Assembly (NCBI RefSeq): GCF_905475395.1
Contig: NC_058337.1
Span: forward strand, 116,740,368-116,804,367
Length of the DNA: 64,000 bases
Direction: 5' to 3'
Source of the DNA: Chrysoperla carnea
Lineage: Eukaryota; Arthropoda; Insecta; Neuroptera; Chrysopidae
Made by a program: the position numbers and the translations under genes. This document shows, piece after piece, positions 37,142 to 46,812 of this stretch. Positions within the stretch are counted from its first letter, which is position 1, and each line of letters opens with the position of its first letter. The notes under the pieces were generated by a model. It made no database searches. It was not told where the DNA came from and saw only the letters and a program-made list of their open reading frames with translations.

Positions 37142-37659
37142 ATGTCTTTTTTAATTAAAACATGGCGGATGGCAGGAGGAAGAAATGTGGTTCAAACGAT
37201 TGTAAAAAATAATGCGGCGGTAGTTGATAAATATGTGGGTAAGTGTGAAAAAAAAAAGATAAAATCGTAAAATTTTAGAGGAGGAATACATAATTTTACC
37301 ACACTATAAAACTTTCCAATGGCTTAGACTGGCAGATTCACTCATTTATTCCGCGGAAAAGATTGATTTTTTTACTTGGTTTTTCTTTTTCAACAGATTT
37401 GTGGAGTGGTTTGACATCTAAACGAAACATAAGCAGATGTAACTGTCTCGCCTGTCAAAAGAAAAATGGTTGCAAGCCTCCAGAACCTCCTTGTTGCTGC
37501 CCACCTCCACCACCACCGCCTCCACCTTGTCCAAAGCCTTGCCCACCATGCTGTCCCCCGCCCCCTCCACCTCCTCCACCATGCTGTTGCCCTCCTCCGC
37601 CACCGCCTCCACCACCACCTTGCTGCTGTCCACCACCACCACCTAAACCAAAATGTTAA
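37142..37659 (+). CDS. Pro/Cys-repeat protein, paralog of gene B (cluster gene E)
   Basis: Exons 37142-37238 and 37397-37659, phase-1 intron (GTAAGT...AACAG), give 119 residues. Exon 1 (MSFLIKTWRMAGGRNVVQTI...) matches gene B exon 1 residue for residue in long stretches and has the same presequence-like character. Exon 2 starts LWSGLTSKRN, then CNCLACQKKNG with Cys47, Cys49 and Cys52 at the same numbering as gene B. About 55 residues of CCCPPPPPPPP-type repeats follow, ending PKC. The array is much shorter than in gene B, so repeat number varies between paralogs. AATAAA lies at 37708-37713, and the 3' UTR text resembles that of gene D. The protein is expected to be disordered and disulfide- or metal-rich; its role is inferred only from the cluster. 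Confidence 0.85.
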
Positions 37660-38478
37660 TGAAGGCTTGACAATTACTTAGGAAATTTATGTAAAAAAGA
37701 CACCAAAAATAAAGCATAAAGCAAATGATTTGTGATTTTTTGGTTCATTTCTTTCAGATCTCTCTAAAGCCATGTTTACATTGCAATTGCAAATAACAGT
37801 TTTGATCAATAACAGTACCTGTCGAAACCAATAGTATTATAGCAAGGATTCAAAATGCATTTGTAAAAAGTTCAACGAAAAGTTCAAATTTTAGGTTTTC
37901 ATAACTTGAAGACAGATACTGGTTATGCTAGGGGAATATTTTGATATTGGGAATTATCATCTTTTTACAAAAGTGAGTAAAAGGGATTGACTTAAGGATT
38001 CTGAAGATTCTTTCTTCAATGCGTAAAACGTAAAATAGTCTTGTTAGTCCTGAAGGTAGTAGTAATTAAGTGGGAAAAATCGATCTGGTAAGTTGGGTTA
38101 AAGTACAGCGAGAGGTAAAAATATTTTTTACGGTTTTTGTTCGTCTTAAAACGAAAATTATTTTCAACACAATATAAATACGTGAAGAAAAAAAGTTTTT
38201 TCAAGTAAGATGGGAACATGTCATTCAATTCGTGACTTTAATGCTCTGCCGCGTCTAGTATCGTAATGTAAGTTTGAGGCAATTAATCCAGTAAAAAAAA
38301 AATTCAAAAGCGGTATTTTGGTTTTTGACTGGAGAAATCTAAATCCGACCCTAGAAGGCTATAAAACATATGATTATTTTTGTTTTAAATAAATACATTT
38401 TGTGATGAATTTCATTTTCAAATCAAACTTCATTCGAATCACAGTGTCAAAATTACCAGTAAATACATATCATATCAA
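37660..38478. other. intergenic spacer, no gene seen
   Basis: AT-rich DNA between genes E and F with no exon I can support; the minus-strand open frame at 38016-38228 has no supporting feature. Confidence 0.5.
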
Positions 38479-38947
38479 ATGTCTCGTTTAATTTCAATCC
38501 GTTTTTCGGCTTTGAAAAACAATGCGAGATTAATACAGAATATAACTCGAAGTAAATAATTTTTGCATCGAAATAAACAACAAAGCATACAAATTGTAAA
38601 TTTAAAAAAAATATTTTTTAGATTACGTCTCGCCGCCGATTCCTCCACATCCAGATAGTTTATCATTTAAAGCACGAAAACAAATCGAAGATCGAGAACA
38701 AAAACGATGCTTGGAAGAGCATATATATCCACGACGTAACGAAACACCTCCACATACCGGTGATCGTAAATTTAAACATGAAGATTTTCCAAGTCATATG
38801 CACGATGAACAATTAAAAATTGAAAAGAAAAATATAGAAACGAATGACCCTACCGATCCAATTCATAAAAGATATCCTAAACAAGAAAAATGGACGGAGA
38901 AGCCACCACAAAGTCCTTCACCTCCAAAGAAAACAGACGGTTATTAA
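38479..38947 (+). CDS. presequence-bearing charged protein (cluster gene F)
   Basis: Exons 38479-38551 and 38622-38947 with a 70-bp phase-1 intron (GTAAAT...TTTAG) encode 132 residues. Exon 1 (MSRLISIRFSALKNNARLIQ...) is Arg/Ser-rich without acids, as in a mitochondrial presequence. Exon 2 opens NYVSPPIPPHPDSLSFKARK, continues highly charged (DREQKRCLEEHIYPRR) and contains the block NDPTDPIHKRYP near the C terminus. Gene G has the same sequence of blocks: RKx-L/I-E-K/DRxxxRCL(D/E)E, TxDRKxxxxE, TND(P/I)TDP(I/V). They are tandem paralogs. AATAAA at 39039-39044. I recognise no named family. Only one Cys is present, so this is not a Cys-rich member. Confidence 0.8.
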
Positions 38948-39064
38948 GATTTAGATCTGTAAGTTTTTTTTCTTTTATGAATTCGTCAAAACAAAGTATG
39001 TTTTGGAAAAATTGTTTAAAATTATATGGTTAGTGACGAATAAATAATTAAATATATGTATTCG

Positions 39065-39192
39065 TTTCATTTAATTGACATCTCATTCCATCTCATTTTT
39101 CAAAATTTCCAGTATATTTTTCAAAATTCCACAAATAATTTCATTTAATTGACATCTCAATCCATTTTTCAAAAATTCCAGTACATTTTGCA
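39065..39192 (+). repeat. 74-bp tandem duplication just upstream of gene G
   Basis: TTTCATTTAATTGACATCTC starts at 39065 and again at 39139, and both copies are followed by CCAT-TTTTCAAAA and TTCCAGTA. The second copy ends 10 bp before the gene G start codon, so the duplication covers its 5' UTR and probably its promoter. Confidence 0.7.
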
Positions 39193-39201
39193 GTTCACAC
39201 A

Positions 39202-39683
39202 ATGTCTAATAGAAATGCAGTACTTTTAATACACACGTTATGGAGCCGTATGGCATTTCGGAACTGCCATACATCTGGACGTTGTGGATATATACCTCAA
39301 GGAGGTAATAATTATTTCAATTTCAACTAGCGTTTGAATTTTATGTTTTAAAATTCAACCGTAAAGTTTTTTTGTATACATTTAATTAAAAAAAATTTTT
39401 TGTAGGTTTTATGAATACCAATCCTCAATCTCCATCACCGTTCATCAGAAAACATCTGAACATTGAAAAAGATCGAGCGATTCGACGATGTTTAGATGAA
39501 AATATAAATCCACGATTATCTCCAGTCCCACCACGTACACAGGATCGTAAATATCTACAATATGAATTATACGACAATGACAATAATCCAGCTGGCGAAC
39601 GACAACGTAGAATTGATCGGCATAGAAGTTTAGATACAAATGACATCACAGATCCTGTCTATAATAAACGCTTTTACAAATGA
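39202..39683 (+). CDS. presequence-bearing charged protein, paralog of gene F (cluster gene G)
   Basis: Exons 39202-39304 and 39406-39683, phase-1 intron (GTAATA...TGTAG), encode 126 residues. Exon 1 has 34 codons (MSNRNAVLLIHTLWSRMAFR...) with no Asp or Glu; SRMAFRNCHTSG looks like a presequence cleavage region. Exon 2 shares with gene F the blocks HLNIEKDRAIRRCLDENINP, QDRKYLQYE and TNDITDPVYNKRF. A downstream in-frame ATG (39411) could serve as a start, but that would discard the presequence and break the pattern seen in every neighbour. AATAAA at 39742. Function unknown; expected compartment mitochondrial. Confidence 0.8.
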
Positions 39684-40249
39684 TAAACTGTTTTCATTAA
39701 AATGTATGCATTTCTCCGATATTTTGCTGTTGTAATTTTTTAATAAATTAATTTTCCATCCAATTTGTCACATTTTATTTTCGTATTACAGTTATGATGC
39801 TGAAAAATCCACAGGCCTATACTTAGCCAGAGCAAAAACATTTCGACTGGTTGGATATTCGATATTCGACTAAAATTGCTCCGTTTTTTTATCTCTAAAT
39901 TACGTGATTACAGTCAGATATCGAGCATGAATTATGTATAGTTAATCGATTCGTTTTTTATTTCATACACTCAACGTACACTCGGATAATCGAGTATTTG
40001 GGGTTTAAATCGAAAACGGTTTTCCATACCCGATAACATCTAGATAAGAGGTTGATGTTCAAACGCCTGTGCAAATTTTCTTGAATCATTGCTAAAAACA
40101 CTCTGATTTTGTGGCGGAGATTTCGGAAATAGTCTTGCAACTATGTAATTACCATTTTTAACACTCATAAAACTAAATTTCAAAAAAAAATTTTCTCAAT
40201 TTCGAGTTTAGTTAGTGTAGCTCTAGACCGACGAGTTACCTAAAAGACA
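39684..40249. other. intergenic spacer, no gene seen
   Basis: AT-rich DNA after gene G; the minus-strand open frame at 39958-40140 has no supporting feature. Confidence 0.5.
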
Positions 40250-40462
40250 ATGATGCCGATGAAAAAAGAGATGGAAGATATTCCTCCTGGCTACATTTTA
40301 GAAAGAATGGAAATGTGTAAACTATTTTTCACTGAAATTATTATCCGTTATGTAATTCACAATAAGCTATAATTGTTTCAAGGAATTTATTTAAAATATC
40401 AAAATATACTTAATTTTGATAAAGCATTTGACGTAGAATTTGACAAATTTGTATCATTATAA
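40250..40462 (+). pseudogene. possible decayed small two-exon gene
   Basis: An ATG at 40250 opens MMPMKKEMEDIPPGYILERM and two further codons before a donor-like GTAAAC (40317). A TTTCAAG acceptor at 40382 is followed by 26 open codons (IYLKYQNILNFDKAF...) to 40462. The implied intron would be phase 1 like the neighbours, but the junction codon reads TGA. Unspliced, the first frame runs 40 codons to 40372. The N terminus is acidic and not presequence-like. It may be a broken relative or chance; I hold it only weakly. Confidence 0.2.
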
Positions 40463-41009
40463 CATTTATACGATGAAAATGTACCGATTTAGTCAAAAAC
40501 TTTATAAAAACTTGAAAACTTTTAGGAATATCAGACAACTCCCCCCCCCCCTCCTAATGAAGATATAAAAAATATTTCCAGTTTTCTGCTATTTAAATCG
40601 ACAAGAAACTTGATTCTAGATTTCTTAGAAACATTTTACAGTGCGAGTTGGTTTCTAGTTTTCTAATTTCATCTATGTAAATTTAATAATTTTGAGAAAT
40701 AAAATATCTTAAGAAAATAGTTTATTATTGAAAAAATTCGTCTTCCATTCTTGATAAATATAATTATTCTGTTCAAAAACAATTAAGTATTTGTGGCATT
40801 TCGATTGAAATTAGCGCCATCCCCGATTCAAAATTCTATTGTTTAATAATAATGACATAATTATTATTAAAGGTATCTAGATAATATTGATATAAAACAT
40901 TTTCGGCATTTCTAGCCGACGCAACCATTGTTATTTAAATTTTCGGTAGTATTTTTCAACCTCCCTTTCTTTAATGTCAAAATATTCGCTATTTTAGATT
41001 TCTGCGGGG

Positions 41010-41412
41010 ATGTCACACAGGCAACTTTTAAGCTGCGCATTACAACAACTCCATTCCGGTAAGTCAAAACGTCAATAATATTAAATTTACGCTATTGAGT
41101 AAATGATTCTTTTTAAATTTGTTGTTAATAGGAGTTTTACTGCGTCAAGTGCATGTAACCAATACTACAAATTGTAACTCAATACTTAAACCACGACGCT
41201 TGCAATATGGCGAATTTTTGAATGATATAAAGGAGCCTTGGCCACATGCATTACCAAACAAGCATATCTTCCCACATCCACCGTTGCCTGATGTAAATCC
41301 CCCACATAAGAGACCAGCACCATTCCCAAATGAACCGATTCAACCTCAACCAAGAGGGTGGGGAGAATATTGGTACAAAGGTGAACCATGGCGTCGTCCA
41401 TTTCCACGTTAA
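41010..41412 (+). CDS. small presequence-bearing Pro-rich protein (cluster gene I)
   Basis: Exons 41010-41058 and 41132-41412 with a 73-bp phase-1 intron (GTAAGT...AATAG) encode 109 residues. The first exon is the shortest in the cluster (MSHRQLLSCALQQLHS), and the presequence-like, acid-free stretch continues in exon 2 as GVLLRQVHVTNTTNCNSILK. The mature part has LQYGEFLNDIKEPWPHALPN, a Pro/His-rich centre and a Trp/Arg-rich C terminus (GWGEYWYKGEPWRRPFPR). The aromatic, Pro-rich tail with regularly spaced WP/WR pairs is unlike the Cys/Pro members but shares their exon plan. No known domain is recognised. The minus-strand open frames across it are shadows. Confidence 0.8.
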
Positions 41413-42800
41413 TATATGAAGGAAGCTGCATTTAACAATGAAGAAAGCGACAACTGCCTTTACGTGTGATATCAATCAATCATATGTATTTATACATTCT
41501 TGTAGAATTGTTTCATTAAAAAATATTGCAAACAATATCCAAGATGGTGTTAATTTATTTGTATAATTAGTAATTAAGCATAAATTTTTTTGTTTTTGTT
41601 AAATTTAGGCAAATTCCCATCCAAATTAGCAATGTGGTAATTTGGATGGAAATTACGTCTCACTAAATTTAATTAATTTACCATGGTCAGCGTAATTTCG
41701 AATCAATAAGTAAAATCTTTAAAAAATGTGTTGACTGATGTTTTGCTTTAACAAATGTTCAAGAATAGTATCATTTAATCTTGAAAATTTGTAGTTAGAA
41801 AACGAGTTTTATTAAATTATTTTGTAAATTTTACTTGCATTTATTTGAAAGGACAGACTGTATTCTAGTATTCCATTATCACCCTGCCAACAGAGAGCTA
41901 AAAAATTATAAAATTGAAAAACTATCCATTCAAAAATAGCTACACAAAAATATTCTCACAGAAATTTTTATACTTGACGAATTAAAAGTTTTACTTTAAC
42001 GAGTATGTGTAGCGTGACGAATTAAAAGTTTTACTTTAACGGGTATGTGCAGCGTAAATACCTTGAAGAAAATATAAGGCTAGAAAGAAACCGCATATTC
42101 TTAATAGGAGAATATATGCAACACTTTATGACGGTGGAGGCATGATATACTTATCAAAGACTACAAGAATCTTAAAAATTCAGAAAGCATGATTGAAGAC
42201 AATATTCGGCAAAAATCATATGGGGTTTCTTCCATGAAAATTTAGGCACTCTTGCTAGCATCCTATATTTGATCGGATGGAATTTTTTACACTGAAAAGT
42301 TGATGAAGTGAACCATAAAATTAGCTATACTCATTTCGAATAAGAAATACGTAAAAATATAAAATGATATAAAAACAAAAATATTTTTTGGTTGCCAATA
42401 GAAATGACAAACCTGAATCGTATTTGTTATGTTGTTAAACAAATGAAATCATATCGACCATAATTTAGAAACCGTTCACCATCTTCAGATGAATTAAAAT
42501 TTTAGTAACATCATTTTTGACCATCAAAAAAAATTATTTTCCAAATTTTAAGTTCTGTATGTAAATAAAAGTTATCAAAATTCTATCCAATACATTATGC
42601 ACGCTGTCATTGACCAATATGGGTCGCCAGTCATTGAAAACATTATGCGGTCACATATCCGATATAAGTAAACTACGATCGAGTCTCTGGTGTAATTTGG
42701 ATCACATACAAAGTAAATTTATTTTATTTCTGTCCAGTTAATATGCCCGTTACAAATGGATTGTAAAAGTGATTTTGAAATAATTGTAATATCGTTTCAG
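41413..42800. other. intergenic spacer with a 40-bp tandem pair
   Basis: No clear exon. GACGAATTAAAAGTTTTACT starts at 41976 and 42016, a two-copy 40-bp tandem. A 24-codon open stretch starting with ATG at about 42591 is not linked to any exon in a workable phase. Confidence 0.5.
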
Positions 42801-43968
42801 ATCTCCGATGCCCAAGAAAAAAGTCCAAAATTAAAAGTCGCAACATTTTTATTGAAGTGTGTGGTGAGTTTGGTTTTTCTAAAATATCCCACTTCCCATC
42901 AAACTGTAAACATTTTTAACCAAAAATTTGCAAGTGGAATTTTTTTTCAAATCTCATTCATTCTTTTATGGAGGTGATGTTTTCTTCGTATTAAGTTATT
43001 GTTGTAAATAGCTTGGAACAAATTAAAAGAAAAAACTTGTCAAAATGTTTTTTAACCTCTGACCAAACCAGAAGAGCACGAGTTGGACCTCTTAGTCCGG
43101 TATGTTTGTCGATGGTATGAGGATCCCAAAAAAGAAAACGAATTCAATTAATATAACTTGAAATGCTGAAAATAAAATGCTGTTTTACGACAAAGATGTG
43201 TTAAAATTTTCGGAATTTACATTTTACCCATTGAAGAAATTATACAAAGTTTGATAGGAAGTAAAATATTTTAGAAAACCCAATTCACCTCTTTGTATCT
43301 TTTTATCATTGCATCCAAAATTAAAAACTTTATAATTTTAGACATTTAGAAAATCTTCTCATGCTCATCGTAAAGTACAATATCCTCTGACTTTTTTTAA
43401 GTACACAATAGAGTCAATATGGATATAAAAATTATTAACATTTCTTCTTTTAGAATTATCCAGAAGAGCAAAATCTCCAAATGTTTGTGAGGATTGTGGC
43501 GGAATTGAAGTTGTGGAAGGAGAAAAAAATGCTGAGAAAATGACTGACACTGTTGTAAAAACAGTGAGGCAACAACATGCTACGAATGGTATTCAACAAG
43601 AACCTGATACATACACAAACCCTTCAGAGAAGTATATTAAAGAAATTGAAACAAATCAACCTCAAAGAATTGTTTCTCGTTCAACGAATAGCGATGTTAG
43701 TAATTTGAAGAATGATGTTACTAAAAGTTTTGAAAGTGAAGAGGACTGTGGATGTAAAGAAGCAGAGAAAAACAGGCTTACAGGAGGTCCCGGTAAACCT
43801 CCAGACCCACCGTCTACAAAGAAACTTGAACCAATTAAGGTTGACATGGCTTGTTTGAGACTAAATAATGAACAAAAAATAGTCCTCGATCAAGGTAATA
43901 AAAATCTTAATCTCCAATTTTCTCTTGGGGGTAAAATGGATCAAAGACATAAGAAAATAAAGAAGTAG
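42801..43968 (+). CDS. cluster gene J, 3' part (first exon not found)
   Basis: The terminal exon 43454-43968 is open for 170 residues behind a CTTTTAG acceptor, in phase 1 like its neighbours. It starts LSRRAKSPNVCEDCGGIEVV, has a Gln/Asn/Thr-rich middle, a DCGCKEAEK patch, TGGPGKPPDPPSTKK and a basic end (GGKMDQRHKKIKK). A matching upstream exon could be 42801-42863 (GTTTCAG acceptor, GTGAGT donor, 20 codons, LRCPRKKSKIKSRN...). I could not find the start codon. Smaller exon-like pieces near 43070-43098 and 43342-43371 allow another reading frame (see findings). AATAAA lies at 44028-44033. No known family; moderate confidence that the terminal exon is coding. Confidence 0.5.
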
Positions 43969-44322
43969 GCTTGCTTGAGTAGTTTAACCATTTTGATGTC
44001 ACAATGTCGCATCATTTTAAAATGAAAAATAAATTCGTTTGTTGTACAACTGCGACAACAGCTCCCAACAGAAATTTTGCCAATCGAAACACGTATGACA
44101 TTCAGGATTGTTTTTTATTTGAAAGGTAATGATTATTGATTGGGATATATATTAAATCGCAACCTTGGACCTATAAGTCACTTAATAATAATACACTTAA
44201 TTTTTTTGTTAACAAAAGGCATTGCCAACCCTAAACGTAAAAATAATTGCAAGGATTTTACAGCATTCAAAAGAATTGAATATTCATTTATTTCTTAAAA
44301 TGTTCCACGAATTGTCTTAACA

Positions 44323-46812
44323 ATGACTTCATTGCAGCAGACAAACGCAAAACGATTAAATATGAAAATCGAGTCACGAAAAAAAATCTTGAAAATAGGT
44401 TTTGGCCTCTTGTGGCGATTTTATCACTACCTAATCAGTACTTTTCAAATAATAAGGCGCAAATGCGACTCGATTGACACAAAATTCTATTAGTTGTCTG
44501 TTTATCTTTCGGCAAAGCAGCTGAATTTGATTTTTGGCACATTTCAGGAATTGTTGGAATGCATGATTGTAAACTAACAAAACGAAAATATGAAATTAAA
44601 AAATTCATTTGGAAGAACAAAGCAAACAATACTGAAATTGAAGTCATAACATTGGGTGCCACTGTTACTAGAATGGTTCTACCTGATCGAAATGGTATGT
44701 TAAAAGATATTCTGTTGGGATTCGATTGTCATGAAGATCATATAAAAAATGCACATTATTACATGGGCTCAATGATTGGTCGCTGTGCAAATATGATTTC
44801 AAATCCGATATTTCAATTTGATGGTGTTTGTTCGAATTTGTCGATTAATCGAATGAAAAAATATCACTTTAATGGTGGCTGCAGTGGATTCAATAAGGTA
44901 TGTGCACAGGATTACAGGATTCGATGATGGTTCAAATTCTATTAAAAAGTAAACGGAAAAATTAGATATAGTACCCGATCGGCAAAAATGTAGATTCGCA
45001 GATGCGGATCAATAAATATTTGCGGATACAGAAATAAAGTAAGGTACTCGCAAAATTCATAATAGTCTGATTATTGTAAATTTTTATTTTATTTTTTTAT
45101 TTCTGTTAATTTCACTTCGTAAGCATAAAAAATATCGCATATGGTTCGCTTGATTGCGAATATCCACGGATACCGGTATGAATATCCGGAACGTTATACT
45201 AATACATATCCATTACCAAAGCCTCCTCCCAGTTAACAATTATCCATAAATATAACTATTTATTAATTTTAGTATGTTTGGCATCCTTACGTATGTAATA
45301 ACAAAGTCATATTCAGTCATCATTCAAAAGATGGTTCTGAAGGTTATCCAGGGGAATTGTTAACAACTGTAGCAATGGAATTAACACCCAAAAACCAATT
45401 TGTGATTGATATCAAAGCAAATACTACGGATCCAACGATTTGTAATTTAACCAATCGATTACTATTTAATTTATCGAGCCATGTAAGTATAAACTGTTTT
45501 TACTCGAGCTTACCAAGTCAACTATAGTTTTTTTACGAATCCGAAAGACATTTTTTTACTAACTTCGCTGATCTCCCTCCTTTCCAAAAATAATATGGGT
45601 TTTAAATTAACAGTCCCTTTGTTTTCTGTATAAAAATGTTCCTAGTTTCGTGAAATTCTTTAATATGATGGGTACATAAACTAAGCCGCCAGGCATGTTC
45701 GTTAATTAATAAAGCTTCAATTTTTTAGGCCGGTGGTAGTTCCCAATTAAGAAGACACTTAATGCATGTAAATTCAGATAGTTATATTGGTTATGATGAA
45801 CGAGGAATTCCTTCATGTGCTGCAAGAAGGACTCGTGACAGTGAATATGATGCAACGTGTCCGATAACTATTCATGACATAATGAAAAAGTGGAAGAATA
45901 GAGATTTTCGATCTGCATTTGTTGTAAATCGGTATGTATTTTTAATGCAAATACTTAACGAAGTCTGATTTTTACTTAATTAAGTAATTATAAAGATAAT
46001 TTAAAACCATTTCAGACCAAAATTTTTCTCGCGCATTACCAATAACTTTCAATTTCTTTTTCTAGTGCGACGAAGCAAGATTGTTGTCTTGCTGCTCGAT
46101 TTGTTCACGAAGTTTCTGGACGATATCTGGAAGTTCACACAAATCAACCGATTATTAACATAGATTTTGGATATGATTTACCCCGATCAAATGTGCCAGT
46201 GAATGAACGATTAATTGGAAAATGTAAAGTTCGTTATATAAACAATAGTTCGGTTTGTGTACAGCCTCAAGGATATCCGGATGCCATTAACCATGTAAGT
46301 TTCATATCATGCAAGCGCGATTCTCCGTACAACGACAAATAGCTAATTTTACGTTGAGTTTGTCAAATTGGGAAGTATTTGTGATTCACGGATTTACTAA
46401 AATTTCTCGGCGCAGTAGCTCTGGAAGGTTTCCAATTTTCAATAAAATGGACTGAATATTTTTCACTCACTAGTGAATTATGGCTACGCTTGCTACATAT
46501 ATATTTTATTTCTAAAAAATTCAATAAAATATTTTCTTTGTATTACAGAAAGATTTTCCAACTACTATTTTATTACCTGGCGAAGTATATCACAATAAAA
46601 TCTCCTACGAATTTGGAATCGTAGACAAAACAGCATATGGGCCTGTAAAAACCATAGAAATTTGTGAGAAAGTTAAAGTTCAACCTGATTGTTGTAACAA
46701 ACTTGAAGGCGACACCGTCGATTTTACATGTGACAAGGATTTATATTGTCGAGAAAAAGACGAACAATACACTCCACCACCACCAATGAAACCAAAAGAT
46801 AGGTGTTGTTGA
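44323..46812 (+). CDS. galactose mutarotase (aldose 1-epimerase)-fold pseudoenzyme with Cys-rich tail
   Basis: Exons 44548-44897, 45273-45482, 45729-45931, 46066-46294 and 46549-46812 join in frame. From ATG 44559 the product is 414 residues; an optional first exon 44323-44398 (MTSLQQTNAKRLNMKIESRK..., weak GTTTTG donor, phase 1) would make it 443. Family landmarks in order: TLGATVTRMVLPDRNG, ILLGFD, GRCANMI, FNGGCSGFNK, SKDGSEGYPGEL, NLTNRLLFNL, SGRYLEVHTNQP, QPQGYPDAINH, LLPGEVYHNKISYEFG. Aligned with active mutarotases, both His, the Asp and the catalytic Glu are replaced: LHGG to FNGG (Asn105), NLTNH to NLTNR (Arg175), FDHN to FRSA (Arg244) and LETQ to VQPQ (Gln317). The C-terminal ~50 residues are an addition ending PPPPMKPKDRCC. 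Likely catalytically dead. AATAAA at 46814. Confidence 0.88.

Noticed and set aside
37418..37681. Val-rich minus-strand and His/Leu-rich plus-strand frames over gene E exon 2
   Set aside because: Shadows of the Pro/Cys array for the same reason as in gene B.
42597..42670. Short ATG frame MHAVIDQYGSPVIENIMRSH... as first exon of gene J
   Set aside because: The available donor (AA|GTAAAC) gives phase 2, and every downstream acceptor I tried then meets a stop.
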